A stretch of 37,876 bases of DNA from an uncultured Muribaculaceae bacterium. Lineage in GTDB: Bacteria; Bacteroidota; Bacteroidia; Bacteroidales; Muribaculaceae. The first letter of the stretch is position 1. Each line of letters begins with the position of its first letter. The stretch is taken from positions 1-37,876 of the forward strand of contig CAJTYH010000028.1 in the NCBI GenBank assembly GCA_910583675.1, in the 5' to 3' direction. Shown in pieces: positions 8,314 to 16,777 of the stretch. The notes below the pieces were generated by a model that did no database searches, was not told where the DNA came from, and was given only the letters and a program-made list of their open reading frames with translations. The translations under genes and the position numbers were made by a program.

Positions 8314-9234
8314 ATGAAAGTATTAGTAGCAACAGAAAAACCGTTTGCAGCAGTGGCTGTAAACGGTATACGCGATGTTATTGAAAACGCCGGCTATGAG
8401 CTTGAACTTCTTGAGAAGTACTCCTCCAAGGAGGAACTGCTTGCAGCGGTAGCCAATGCGGACGGTCTCATAATCCGTTCGGACAAAGTCGATGCAGAAG
8501 TTCTGGATGCGGCCAAGCAACTGAAAATAGTAGTTCGCGCCGGAGCGGGATATGACAATGTCGACTTGGCAGCGGCCACATCACATGGTGTGTGCGTTGA
8601 AAATACGCCGGGACAGAACTCAAATGCCGTAGCCGAACTGGTTTTCGGAATGACAGTAATGGCTGTTCGTAACATGTACAACGGCACATCAGGAACTGAA
8701 CTCAAGGACAAATCGCTTGGCATACATGCATTCGGCCAAGTTGGTCGAAACGTGGCTCGCATTGCAAAAGGATTCGGAATGAAAGTATCCGCCCTTGATC
8801 CATATTGTCCAGACGAGGTCATGACTGACGCAGGTGTGGAACCGATACATTCATTGGAGGAATTGTACAAGAACAACAAAGTCGTATCTTTGCATATTCC
8901 GGCCACTGATGAAACCCGGAAATCCGTGGGCTATGAATTGATTTCCCTTTTGCCTAAAAATGGCGTTCTGGTGAATACAGCAAGAAAGGAGGTCATTGAC
9001 GAAGATGGACTGCAAAAGGCTCTGAGAGACCGCACCGATATCAAATATGTAGCCGACATACGTCCTGATAATGCCGCAGAACTGGAAGCTGAGTTTGCAG
9101 GCCGGGTATTCTTCACACCTAAAAAGATGGGTGCCCAGACAGCGGAAGCAAACATCAACGCCGGAATAGCGGCAGCCAATCAGGTAGTAGCATTCCTTCG
9201 TGACGGAATCGACCGCTTCCGAGTGAACAAATAA
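8314..9234 (+). CDS. serA: D-3-phosphoglycerate dehydrogenase, short type with Lys in place of catalytic His
   Basis: A 306-residue D-2-hydroxyacid dehydrogenase with no ACT or other C-terminal regulatory domain. It would oxidise 3-phosphoglycerate to phosphohydroxypyruvate, feeding SerC. The NAD-binding Rossmann loop is GIHAFGQVG (136-144) and the catalytic Arg sits in NTARKEVIDEDGL (Arg224). The usual TPHxGG catalytic His motif reads TPKKMG, so Lys270 occupies the His position, and the segment normally holding the catalytic Glu reads DIRPDN (248-253). I recall this Lys form (type IIIK) from Bacteroidales and Entamoeba PGDHs. The ATG at 8314 was chosen over an upstream in-frame ATG overlapping serC. 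Context with serC supports the assignment. Confidence 0.9.
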   Translation: MKVLVATEKPFAAVAVNGIRDVIENAGYELELLEKYSSKEELLAAVANADGLIIRSDKVDAEVLDAAKQLKIVVRAGAGYDNVDLAAATSHGVCVENTPGQNSNAVAELVFGMTVMAVRNMYNGTSGTELKDKSLGIHAFGQVGRNVARIAKGFGMKVSALDPYCPDEVMTDAGVEPIHSLEELYKNNKVVSLHIPATDETRKSVGYELISLLPKNGVLVNTARKEVIDEDGLQKALRDRTDIKYVADIRPDNAAELEAEFAGRVFFTPKKMGAQTAEANINAGIAAANQVVAFLRDGIDRFRVNK

Positions 9235-9254
9235 TCCCTATCAGATCAAACATC

Positions 9255-9295
9255 AACGGGACGCCTGGCTTGAATCAAGCCATAGGCGTCCCGTT
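9255..9295 (+). terminator. Strong hairpin between serA and menD
   Basis: Outer arms AACGGGACGCCT (9255-9266) and AGGCGTCCCGTT (9284-9295) pair over 12 bp; an inner GGCTTG/CAAGCC stem with an AAT loop stacks on it after a 2-base bulge. No T-run follows on either strand, so it is either a U-less terminator, an RNA-stability element or an attenuator. It ends 29 bases before the menD ATG. Confidence 0.6.
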
Positions 9296-9324
9296 ACTCC
9301 GATAACAGCAACTGGAACCATCCA

Positions 9325-11049
9325 ATGACCGACACAGACAAGACCGGATGCCGACTTATTTCCGATTGTATGGAAGCATACGGGATCACACATGTCGTGA
9401 CCTCTCCCGGAAGTAGGAACGCTCCATTGATAATGGCATTCTCGCGTCGAAGCACATTCAAAGTCCATTCTGTGGTAGATGAGCGTTCGGCGGCATTCAT
9501 TGCTTTGGGGATTGCAGAAATTACCGGCGATCCCGTTGCTTTGGTTTGCACATCCGGCACTGCCGTCCTTAACTATGCCCCGGCTTTGGCGGAGGCTTTT
9601 TATCGCCACATCCCGTTGATCGCCATAAGTGCCGATCGACCTATTGAATGGATAGACCAGAATGACAGCCAGACAATAAGGCAATCTGGTGCTTTGTCCA
9701 GTATCGTGCGAAAAAGCATTTCCATTTCCGGAGAACTATCATCCGGTGATGAGATTTGGTATGCGAACCGGATGCTGAATGACACGATGCATGCAGCGCT
9801 GCATGGAGTACGCGGGCCTGTGCATATCAATGTCCCGTTATCCATGCCATTGACCGATGAGATCCATATTGATGACAAATGCGTGTCGCTTTTCCATAAA
9901 ATAGAGTGGATGGGATACGGAGATCGCATATCCACAACACAAGTCAAGGAACTTGCGAGACAGGCCGTCGGGAAACGCGTTCTTGTCATCTGTACGGTCA
10001 ATGAGCCGGATGACAAACTAAGTCATGCCCTTGGATTGCTTGCCTCATTACCAAATGTGACAATAGTTGCCGAAGGTATTGCAAATGTACATGCGAAAGG
10101 GATACATTGCCTATGCGATCAGCTTTTCGCCACGGCCTCCGAGGAGTATTACGACCGTCTCGGATTAGTACCTGAGTTGCTGATCAGTTTCGGTGGAGCG
10201 GCTGTATCCGCGAATCTTAAACGATTCTTGCGTCAAGCCAATATAAGAGAACACTGGCATATCGGGGAGACTGATTGCGCTATAGATTGTTTCAGGCATC
10301 TGTCCCTAAGAATTGAAATCAATCCCAAGGGATTCTTTCCTCGGTTTGCATCCGCAATGGCTCATTTAGTCAGAGTCTGTGAAGTACGAAGCAATTATGC
10401 CACTATATGGTCTGACTATGCAACCCACATATCAGAATGCAGCAGTAATTATCTGGGTGGCCAAACTCATGTATTCAACGCACCCATTGCTGTAGATCGG
10501 ATAATCCGAACCATACCTCCCGCGTGGAATCTACAACTAAGCAACGGCATGAGCGTGCGATATGCGCTTGCATGCAGTGAGGTGTCAAAGATGCATCGAA
10601 TAGACTGCAACAGGGGCGTAAGCGGAATAGACGGAAGCGTGTCCACAGCAGTGGGTGCCGCCACCGTTTTCAAAGGCACAACATTGCTTATTACCGGAGA
10701 CATGAGCATGCAGTATGACATAGGTGCGTTGTCATCGAAAATGATGTCTAATCGACTTAAAATTGTGGTGCTGAACAACAATGGCGGGGGAATATTCAGA
10801 TTTGTAAGGACAACATGCGAACTCCCCGAGCGAGACCGTTTTTTTTGTTGCGGCAACAACCTGCCATTACAAGAAATAGCAACGGCATACGGATTCATTT
10901 ATCTTCAAGCAGCAAACTTGCAACAGCTTGATGAAGCACTGGAGAAACTGGTAGACATAAATGACTCTTCTGTCATCCTTGAAATATTTACCGATGCGGA
11001 AACGGATGCAGAGTATTTCAGGAAACTGATAAGCAGTTGCCAACATTAA
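9325..11049 (+). CDS. menD: SEPHCHC synthase (2-succinyl-5-enolpyruvyl-6-hydroxy-3-cyclohexene-1-carboxylate synthase)
   Basis: A 574-residue thiamine-diphosphate enzyme that joins isochorismate and 2-oxoglutarate in menaquinone synthesis. The N-terminal TPP domain has VVTSPGSRNAPLI (24-36) and the catalytic Glu53 in VVDERSAAFIALG. The C-terminal TPP domain has GVSGIDGSVSTAVG, the metal-binding GDMSMQYDIGAL and NNNGGGIFRF. Length is normal for MenD. No promoter is evident between the preceding hairpin and the ATG, so transcription may come from the serC promoter or from within serA. It lies 15 bases upstream of menB. Confidence 0.94.
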   Translation: MTDTDKTGCRLISDCMEAYGITHVVTSPGSRNAPLIMAFSRRSTFKVHSVVDERSAAFIALGIAEITGDPVALVCTSGTAVLNYAPALAEAFYRHIPLIAISADRPIEWIDQNDSQTIRQSGALSSIVRKSISISGELSSGDEIWYANRMLNDTMHAALHGVRGPVHINVPLSMPLTDEIHIDDKCVSLFHKIEWMGYGDRISTTQVKELARQAVGKRVLVICTVNEPDDKLSHALGLLASLPNVTIVAEGIANVHAKGIHCLCDQLFATASEEYYDRLGLVPELLISFGGAAVSANLKRFLRQANIREHWHIGETDCAIDCFRHLSLRIEINPKGFFPRFASAMAHLVRVCEVRSNYATIWSDYATHISECSSNYLGGQTHVFNAPIAVDRIIRTIPPAWNLQLSNGMSVRYALACSEVSKMHRIDCNRGVSGIDGSVSTAVGAATVFKGTTLLITGDMSMQYDIGALSSKMMSNRLKIVVLNNNGGGIFRFVRTTCELPERDRFFCCGNNLPLQEIATAYGFIYLQAANLQQLDEALEKLVDINDSSVILEIFTDAETDAEYFRKLISSCQH

Positions 11050-11064
11050 ATAATAAAACATAAG

Positions 11065-11886
11065 ATGAAAAGAGAATGGAAGAAAATAAAAGAATATGAG
11101 GATATTCTTTTCGAACAGTATAAAGGGATTGCAAAAATAACGATAAATCGTCCGAAGGTGTACAATGCATTCCGCCCCAAGACTAATTTCGAAATGCTTG
11201 AGGCAATGAACTATTGCCGCAATAATCCGGGTATCGGTGTCATCATACTTACAGGTGCAGGTGACAAGGCATTCTGCTCCGGTGGCGATCAGCATTATAA
11301 AGGCCTGGGTGGGTATATAGATGCGGATGGGACTCCTCGTCTCAATGTATTGGAACTGCACAAAGCCATAAGATCCATTCCCAAACCTGTGATTGCAATG
11401 GTCAATGGATATGCCATAGGTGGCGGAAATGTGTTGAATGTGGTATGTGACCTGTCAATCGCTTCTGAAAATGCCCGTTTCGGCCAGACTGGTCCCAAGG
11501 TCGGCAGTTTCGATGCCGGGTTCGGATCCTCATATCTGGCAAGATGTGTAGGTCAGAAAAAAGCGAGGGAGATCTGGTATCTATGCCGTCAATATAGCGC
11601 CCGGGAGGCACTTGACATGGGAATGATCAATGCTGTTGTGCCTTTCGAAAGACTGGAAGATGAAACGGTTGAATGGTGCGAGACCATACTCAAGCGTTCA
11701 CCTATGGCGATCAGAATGATAAAACGAGCATTGAACGCCGAGCTTGACGGACAAGCCGGCCTTATGGAATTTGCCGGAGATGCCACATTGATGTATTACC
11801 TCATGCCCGAAGCCCAAGAGGGGAAAAACGCCTTCTTGGAGAAACGCGATCCCGATTTCGAGCAATTCACAAAATTCCCCGGATAA
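11065..11886 (+). CDS. menB: 1,4-dihydroxy-2-naphthoyl-CoA synthase
   Basis: A 273-residue crotonase-fold enzyme that cyclises succinylbenzoyl-CoA to 1,4-dihydroxy-2-naphthoyl-CoA. The oxyanion-hole stretches FCSGGDQHYKG and NGYAIGGGNVLNVVCDLSIAS are intact, as are VGSFDAGFGSSYLAR and the C-terminal DATLMYYLMPEAQEGKNAF loop. QTGP at 141-144 (Gly143) is the residue pattern of type I, bicarbonate-dependent MenB enzymes rather than the Asp of type II. The N-terminal REWKKIKEYEDILFE matches the family, supporting the ATG. It is the second gene of the menDBCE run; menC follows after 18 bases. Confidence 0.96.
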   Translation: MKREWKKIKEYEDILFEQYKGIAKITINRPKVYNAFRPKTNFEMLEAMNYCRNNPGIGVIILTGAGDKAFCSGGDQHYKGLGGYIDADGTPRLNVLELHKAIRSIPKPVIAMVNGYAIGGGNVLNVVCDLSIASENARFGQTGPKVGSFDAGFGSSYLARCVGQKKAREIWYLCRQYSAREALDMGMINAVVPFERLEDETVEWCETILKRSPMAIRMIKRALNAELDGQAGLMEFAGDATLMYYLMPEAQEGKNAFLEKRDPDFEQFTKFPG

Positions 11887-11904
11887 AGACAGAACAAAAC
11901 AAAC

Positions 11905-12957
11905 GTGCTCACCGCAGAATACAGACACATCGTCTTACGTTTCAAAGAGACAGCAATCACCTCCCGTTCCAAAATGGAGGTAAAGGACTCTTATGTCATA
12001 TTGCTCCGAGATACAGACAATCCTGAACGATACGGAATAGGGGAGTGCGCCTTGTTTCGCGGACTAAGTGCGGAGGATTCGGAGGATTATGAACGGCTTT
12101 TAAAACAGGCTTGTTCCCATCCACTGGATCTTCCCCCTGTATCTTCCATTCGCTTTGGATTTGAAAGCGCCTTTGCTGATATGAACAAAGGCGGAAGACA
12201 ACGATTGGAAGAGACACCGTTTACCGTTGGTGAAACATCCATCACAATCAATGGATTGGTATGGATGGGAGATAAAACAACTATGAGGAAACGGATAGCG
12301 CAGAAACTTGACCAGGGCTTCAGATGCATAAAACTTAAAATCGGAGGAATAAAATTTGATGATGAGATTGAACTACTGAAAGAAATCAGGCAGAATTTTT
12401 CCTCCACCGAAATAGAGTTGCGCCTTGATGCCAACGGAGCCTTTGATTCTGAACACGCTTCCGAAAAACTTGACCGACTTGCAAAATTTGAAATCCATTC
12501 CATTGAACAACCGATAAAACCGAGTCAATGGGAGAAACTGGCAAGGATATGCGAACAGTCTCCTATCCCGATCGCCCTTGACGAGGAATTGATCGGGTAC
12601 AATAGCGATAGCACCAAGATTTCAATACTTGATACGATAAGACCGTCCTACGTGATATTGAAACCATCGCTATGTGGAGGCTTCAAGGAGGCAGACAGAT
12701 GGATTGCCTTGTCAGAGGAGAGGGGTATCGGATGGTGGGCGACATCCGCTCTGGAGTCAAACATCGGCCTGAATGCAATTGCCCAATGGGTATCCAAATA
12801 TAACCCCTCACTGCCACAAGGTCTTGGAACAGGAGGATTATATTTGCATAATTTCCATTGTCCATTGATCCTGGAAGGTGACCGCTTATTTTGTTCAAAC
12901 GAGGAAACAGATTCCCTGGCATTATGGGGAACTGCCCAAAAATCTATCTATGGATAA
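11905..12957 (+). CDS. menC: o-Succinylbenzoate synthase
   Basis: A 350-residue enolase-superfamily enzyme that dehydrates SHCHC to o-succinylbenzoate. The active-site residues are visible: Lys143 and Lys145 in IKLKIGG, metal ligands Asp175 (LRLDANGAF), Glu201 (SIEQPI) and Asp226 (ALDEEL), and the second base Lys253 in VILKPSLCGG. The start is GTG; it is favoured because the following residues (YRHIVLRFKETAITSR) correspond to the start of the capping domain and the next ATG would remove them. Its last 8 bases overlap the start of menE, which indicates translational coupling. Confidence 0.93.
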   Translation: MLTAEYRHIVLRFKETAITSRSKMEVKDSYVILLRDTDNPERYGIGECALFRGLSAEDSEDYERLLKQACSHPLDLPPVSSIRFGFESAFADMNKGGRQRLEETPFTVGETSITINGLVWMGDKTTMRKRIAQKLDQGFRCIKLKIGGIKFDDEIELLKEIRQNFSSTEIELRLDANGAFDSEHASEKLDRLAKFEIHSIEQPIKPSQWEKLARICEQSPIPIALDEELIGYNSDSTKISILDTIRPSYVILKPSLCGGFKEADRWIALSEERGIGWWATSALESNIGLNAIAQWVSKYNPSLPQGLGTGGLYLHNFHCPLILEGDRLFCSNEETDSLALWGTAQKSIYG

Positions 12958-13918
12958 ATCCAAACTCACCAAGGAGTATGAATTGTTTTTTAAAGAATGG
13001 CTCTCCGAAGAGGCTTATGTCAAGGCTCATACGTCAGGGTCAACCGGCAAGCCCAAAAATATTCAACTTCTCAAAAGCGATATGATCTGCTCGGCTCATG
13101 CTACAAATGAATTTTTCAGCATAACTGAGAACGCATGCCTTTTTTCACCTCTCTCCTCAAATTATATCGCAGGAAAAATGATGCTCGTGCGAGCATGTGA
13201 GGCCGGATGCACGCTCTTAACAGAGACACCTTCCAACACACCGTTGAAGGAGTTGCCGCAAGAAGTCAAGACTATTGATTTGATGTGTGTTGTCCCTTCA
13301 CAAGTAGACAGCCTTCTTAACAATCCCCTTGCAAAGAAAACCATAAGGAATCTGATAGTAGGTGGTGCACCCCTATCGCATGAGTTGGAACAAGAATTGG
13401 AAAAGATGCCTTGGAATACCTATGTGACCTATGGCATGACAGAGACATGCAGCCATGTGGCACTACGTAAAGCCGGCAGCAAGACATACAAGGCACTTCC
13501 GGGAATAACGTTCGCTTTGGACAATCGTAACTGTCTGATCATAACAGCTCCGTCATACAGTTTTGGTACACTGACAACTAACGATGTGGCAAAACTGTAT
13601 GACTCCACCTCATTCCAATGGATCGGCCGGTTTGACAATGTGATAAATTCTGGGGGAATTAAATTTCATCCGGAGGAATTGGAGTTCTTGTTGTCAAAAG
13701 AAATTCACACACCCTTTTATATCTACAAAGTTTCTCATGCCAAATGGGGTGATACCGTAGGGATCACAATCGAAGATCCCACAAATACAATCAGTGTAAA
13801 TTCGATCCTGGGGATTTGCCAACGAGTACTTCCGAAATATGCCATCCCATCGATTGTGAACAAGGTAAGCAAACTGCCGCGCACATCCAACGGCAAGATA
13901 TTGCGTTATAACAATTAA
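12950..13918 (+). CDS. menE: o-Succinylbenzoate-CoA ligase, short form
   Basis: A 322-residue adenylate-forming enzyme that activates o-succinylbenzoate to its CoA thioester. Motifs in order are the P-loop TSGSTGKPK (28-36), YGMTETCSH (161-169), GRFDNVINSGGIKFHPEELE (226-245) and the C-terminal catalytic lysine in RTSNGKILR (Lys316). It is shorter than standard acyl-CoA synthetases, lacking much of the N-terminal subdomain, which I recall as usual for Bacteroidales MenE. The ATG at 12950, overlapping the menC stop by 8 bases, is preferred to an in-frame ATG at 12878 deep inside menC. Confidence 0.92.
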   Translation: MDKSKLTKEYELFFKEWLSEEAYVKAHTSGSTGKPKNIQLLKSDMICSAHATNEFFSITENACLFSPLSSNYIAGKMMLVRACEAGCTLLTETPSNTPLKELPQEVKTIDLMCVVPSQVDSLLNNPLAKKTIRNLIVGGAPLSHELEQELEKMPWNTYVTYGMTETCSHVALRKAGSKTYKALPGITFALDNRNCLIITAPSYSFGTLTTNDVAKLYDSTSFQWIGRFDNVINSGGIKFHPEELEFLLSKEIHTPFYIYKVSHAKWGDTVGITIEDPTNTISVNSILGICQRVLPKYAIPSIVNKVSKLPRTSNGKILRYNN

Positions 13919-14051
13919 AAATAACTGTCATTACCAGTGATAGCCTATAATGGCATAATAATTCTACAATAAGGTGCGTTATCATAATGTTTTAGGCATA
14001 AGTAACAAATAAACCTCACTGTAAATTCTAAAAAAACAATTAGAATCATTT

Positions 14052-15482
14052 ATGATAACAGTACATGCACCTAAACGGGCGCCTCTATTGGCGTCCATAT
14101 TCCCAATAATATTACTCATTGCAAGTTTAATTGCCATAATGGCCATAGAAGGTGCCGACGCCATCAGCAAATGGTCTTCAGTTGCTCTACTTGGAGTGTC
14201 GGCAATAGCTCTTATCTTGGCATTTGCAACAGGAGCGCTCACATCAAGAGGAATGAGAACCGGGCTGGCCAGAAGTGGCAGCCAGATTCTTCCTGCTGTC
14301 CCGATGCTCATATGCATTGCGATGATAGCTACCACATGGATGCTCTCCGGTGTTGTCCCGACACTGATAGAATATGGGCTGAGATGGTTGTCACCAAGAC
14401 TTTTTCTCGCCATAACATGTTGTGTCTGTGCTCTGGTATCTGTTCTTACCGGTAGTTCGTGGAGCACCATAGCTACAATAGGAGTGGCTTTCATGGGAAT
14501 AGGCAGATTGATGGGATACAGTGAAGGATGGATTGCAGGTGCCATTATTTCCGGTGCATATTTCGGTGATAAGATTTCACCTTTAAGTGATACGACCGTG
14601 GTTGCATCATCTGCATGCGGTGTTGACCTGTTCAAGCATATAAGGTATCTGATGCTTTCCTCAATGCCAGCTTTTATTATGGCAATTATTGTCTTTGCGT
14701 GCGTGGGATTGTTCTCGTCTCCCGACGTTCTCCCATCTGAAGAAAAGGGACTCTGCAGTGCATTGCATTCAACGTTTAATATTACACCTTATACTCTCCT
14801 GATTCCATTCTTCACATTGCTTCTCATTGCAATGCGAGTGCCTACTATCGCGACACTTGCCACTGCCGCTGTGATGGGATTTGCCGGCATATTCATATTT
14901 CAGGACGATCCTTCAATGACGCTTCAGAAAGCAGCCCTTTCACTTTGGAACGGTTCAGAAGCTGCCACGGGGGACAGTTCGCTTGACAATCTCGTTTCCA
15001 CAGGCGGGATTACTGGAATGTTGCCGACAATCTCCCTTGTGCTAAGTGCAATGGTTTTCGGTAGTGTCATGATAGGTACCGGAATGCTATCCGTCGTTAC
15101 CAAGGCTTTTACGAAAAGATTACGCAAGTGCACATCTGTTGTAGGTGCAACTGTCGGTGGCGGCCTTTTCATGAATGCATGTACGGCAGATCAATACCTC
15201 TCCCTTATCATAACCGGAAATATGTTTAGAAACGTCTATCGCCGATGTGGTCTTGAAGCAAGGTTGTTGAGCCGCACCATAGAGGATTCCGTGTCTGTGA
15301 CATCAGTGCTTATTCCATGGAATTCATGTGGAATAACCCAGAGTACCGTATTGGGAGTGGCTACATTAAGCTATCTGCCGTATTGCATCTTCAATATCCT
15401 TTCTCCCTGTATGAGTATGCTGCTTGCTTTCACTGGTTTCAAGATAAGGCAATGCTATAAGTCGTTTGCCCCGGCAAGGTAA
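14052..15482 (+). CDS. NhaC-family Na+/H+ antiporter
   Basis: A 476-residue inner-membrane protein with about 11-12 hydrophobic segments. The NhaC-family signature regions are present: SWSTIATIGVAFMGIG, GAYFGDKISPLSDTTVVASSA, and later NACTADQYLSLIITGNMF and SVTSVLIPWNSCGI. Members exchange Na+ for protons, but some couple Na+/H+ exchange to organic acids or amino acids (for example malate/lactate MleN), so substrate is uncertain. The 133-base gap after menE holds a weak hairpin (13925-13943) but no consensus promoter that I can find; the gene may be read from the menaquinone operon or from an atypical promoter. No link to menaquinone synthesis is implied beyond position. Confidence 0.87.
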   Translation: MITVHAPKRAPLLASIFPIILLIASLIAIMAIEGADAISKWSSVALLGVSAIALILAFATGALTSRGMRTGLARSGSQILPAVPMLICIAMIATTWMLSGVVPTLIEYGLRWLSPRLFLAITCCVCALVSVLTGSSWSTIATIGVAFMGIGRLMGYSEGWIAGAIISGAYFGDKISPLSDTTVVASSACGVDLFKHIRYLMLSSMPAFIMAIIVFACVGLFSSPDVLPSEEKGLCSALHSTFNITPYTLLIPFFTLLLIAMRVPTIATLATAAVMGFAGIFIFQDDPSMTLQKAALSLWNGSEAATGDSSLDNLVSTGGITGMLPTISLVLSAMVFGSVMIGTGMLSVVTKAFTKRLRKCTSVVGATVGGGLFMNACTADQYLSLIITGNMFRNVYRRCGLEARLLSRTIEDSVSVTSVLIPWNSCGITQSTVLGVATLSYLPYCIFNILSPCMSMLLAFTGFKIRQCYKSFAPAR

Positions 15483-15493
15483 CGGCGCGTGCA

Positions 15494-15558
15494 TTTAACA
15501 CTTGTTCACCTTTCATTGTGCGATCATTCTGTTATCTTTGCAGGTGAAAAGTGTTAAA
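15494..15558. repeat. Near-perfect 17-bp inverted repeat framing a promoter
   Basis: The left arm (15494-15511, TTTAACACTTGTTCACCT) and the right arm (15542-15558, AGGTGAAAAGTGTTAAA) are complementary over 17 bp with a single extra G in the left arm. The 30-base centre contains the -7 element of the metallophosphoesterase promoter and the right arm covers the likely transcription start. It could be an operator, or a terminator for readthrough from the antiporter gene. Confidence 0.7.
15533..15540 (+). promoter_or_regulatory. -7 element for the metallophosphoesterase gene
   Basis: TATCTTTG matches TAnnTTTG exactly. The -33 region is poor at the normal spacing (CTTT near 15510-15513). It predicts transcription from about 15546, which rules out the upstream in-frame start at 15502 and supports the ATG at 15577. 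Confidence 0.6.
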
Positions 15559-15576
15559 CGCTTCAACCTCGTAAGC

Positions 15577-16647
15577 ATGAATAAATATTTCCTGGGAGCC
15601 ATACTGTTGGCTTCCGCTTTTTCTTTCTCGGCTCAGAATCGTGCCGATCAACAGCATCTGGATGATCCGAAATCATTTTCAATGATTCTCCTTGGGGATC
15701 CTCAGGGATATATAAAATATGACATAAATCAGCCGTTATTTGATCTTCAGACGGCGTGGATATCAGACAATATCGGCAATCTAAACATTAAAGCGGTGCT
15801 TTGTACCGGCGACCTCGTGGAGCAGAATGACAATCTCGTACGAAATCGCAATATGGTAAACCAGACTTCGCGGGAAATGTGGGAGGCTGTATCCCGTTCG
15901 TTCGAACGACTTGACAACAAGGTGCCATATATAATTTCCACGGGGAACCATGAATATGGATACCGCCATTCGGAGAATGGAAATACCAAATTTCCTGAAT
16001 ATTTCCCGATTGAGAGAAACAAGACATGGTATGATTGCGCCGTTGCCGTGTATCCGAATCGCAACGGAGTTGAGTCGCTTGAAAATGCCGCATTCGAGTT
16101 TGATCAACCGGCCTGGGGGAAAATACTGGTAGTCTGCAACGAGTTCGCTCCTCGTGACGAGGTATTGAAATGGACTGCAGATCTGATCGAAAATGATCGT
16201 TTCAAGAACCACAAGGTAATCTACATGACCCACTCGCTGCTGGACGAGCGCACAGCAGAACGTACAGACAACGAGCCATATCAGATTTCTCCAAGCAACT
16301 GGGGGCAACAGGTCTGGGACAAGCTTCTGCAGCCCTCGAAGAACATAATCCTGGCTATATGCGGTCATGAAGGAGAACCCGGAGATTTTGAGGATTCCGT
16401 AGCATATCGTGTGGATAAAAATGCCGTCGGCCACGACCTGCCTCAGATGATGTTCAATGTACAAGTACTCGGAGGTGGCTGGGAAGGAAACGGCGGTGAC
16501 GGATGGGTGCGCATATTGGAATTCAAACCTGACGGGAAGACCATCGGAATAAAAACCTATTCACCACTCTTTGGTATTTCCCCTGCCACTAAGCATCTTG
16601 CCCATCGCACTGGTGACATCGACCAATTTGAAATCACCATAGAATAA
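15577..16647 (+). CDS. Secreted calcineurin-like metallophosphoesterase
   Basis: A 356-residue protein with a signal peptide (MNKYFLGAILLASAFSFSAQ, cleavage near residue 20). Two-metal phosphoesterase motifs follow: LGDPQ (Asp41; Gln43 where many members have His), TGDLVEQ (78-83), GNHEYG (123-128), MTHSLLDE and CGHEGE. It therefore hydrolyses a phosphomono- or diester outside the cytoplasm; substrate unknown. An in-frame ATG 75 bases earlier would bury the signal peptide and lies upstream of the predicted transcription start. The gene stands alone, with its own promoter inside an inverted repeat and a strong hairpin after it. Confidence 0.87.
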   Translation: MNKYFLGAILLASAFSFSAQNRADQQHLDDPKSFSMILLGDPQGYIKYDINQPLFDLQTAWISDNIGNLNIKAVLCTGDLVEQNDNLVRNRNMVNQTSREMWEAVSRSFERLDNKVPYIISTGNHEYGYRHSENGNTKFPEYFPIERNKTWYDCAVAVYPNRNGVESLENAAFEFDQPAWGKILVVCNEFAPRDEVLKWTADLIENDRFKNHKVIYMTHSLLDERTAERTDNEPYQISPSNWGQQVWDKLLQPSKNIILAICGHEGEPGDFEDSVAYRVDKNAVGHDLPQMMFNVQVLGGGWEGNGGDGWVRILEFKPDGKTIGIKTYSPLFGISPATKHLAHRTGDIDQFEITIE

Positions 16648-16666
16648 GCGAATAAATACCGCATTA

Positions 16667-16720
16667 CCCGGAATAAGCATAAATGAACTGCCATCAGGCG
16701 TTATTTATGCTTGTTTCGGG
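16667..16720 (+). terminator. Hairpin terminator after the metallophosphoesterase gene
   Basis: Arms 16667-16684 and 16703-16720 pair over 18 positions (10 perfect bp AAGCATAAAT/ATTTATGCTT plus 8 more with two wobbles). The loop contains a small GCC/GGC stem. No long T-run follows. Confidence 0.65.
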
Positions 16721-16743
16721 ATTATCATATGGTGATATTTGAG

Positions 16744-16751
16744 TATTTTTG
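16744..16751 (+). promoter_or_regulatory. -7 element for the aminotransferase-phosphatase pair
   Basis: TATTTTTG matches TAnnTTTG; I see no good -33 motif at 19-21 bp. It lies between the preceding hairpin and the ATG at 16778, and supports that start over an in-frame ATG at 16739. Confidence 0.5.
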
Positions 16752-16777
16752 CAGATAAAACAACATCTCAGTTCAGC

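Noticed and set aside
8863..8892. TTG-N19-TATCTTTG promoter match inside serA, which could drive menD
   Set aside because: About one such match is expected by chance in 38 kb on two strands, it codes for conserved serA residues, and the hairpin at 9255 lies between it and menD.
13925..13943. Hairpin CTGTCATT/AGTGATAG after menE as a terminator
   Set aside because: Only 8 pairs with two wobbles, AU-rich, and no T-run; too weak to list as a feature.
13982..14635. 217-codon open frame antisense to the NhaC gene
   Set aside because: It mirrors a membrane-protein gene with clear family motifs, and its own translation shows no recognisable domain.
15781..16464. 227-codon open frame antisense to the metallophosphoesterase gene
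   Set aside because: The plus-strand gene has all phosphoesterase motifs and a signal peptide; the antisense product looks random.
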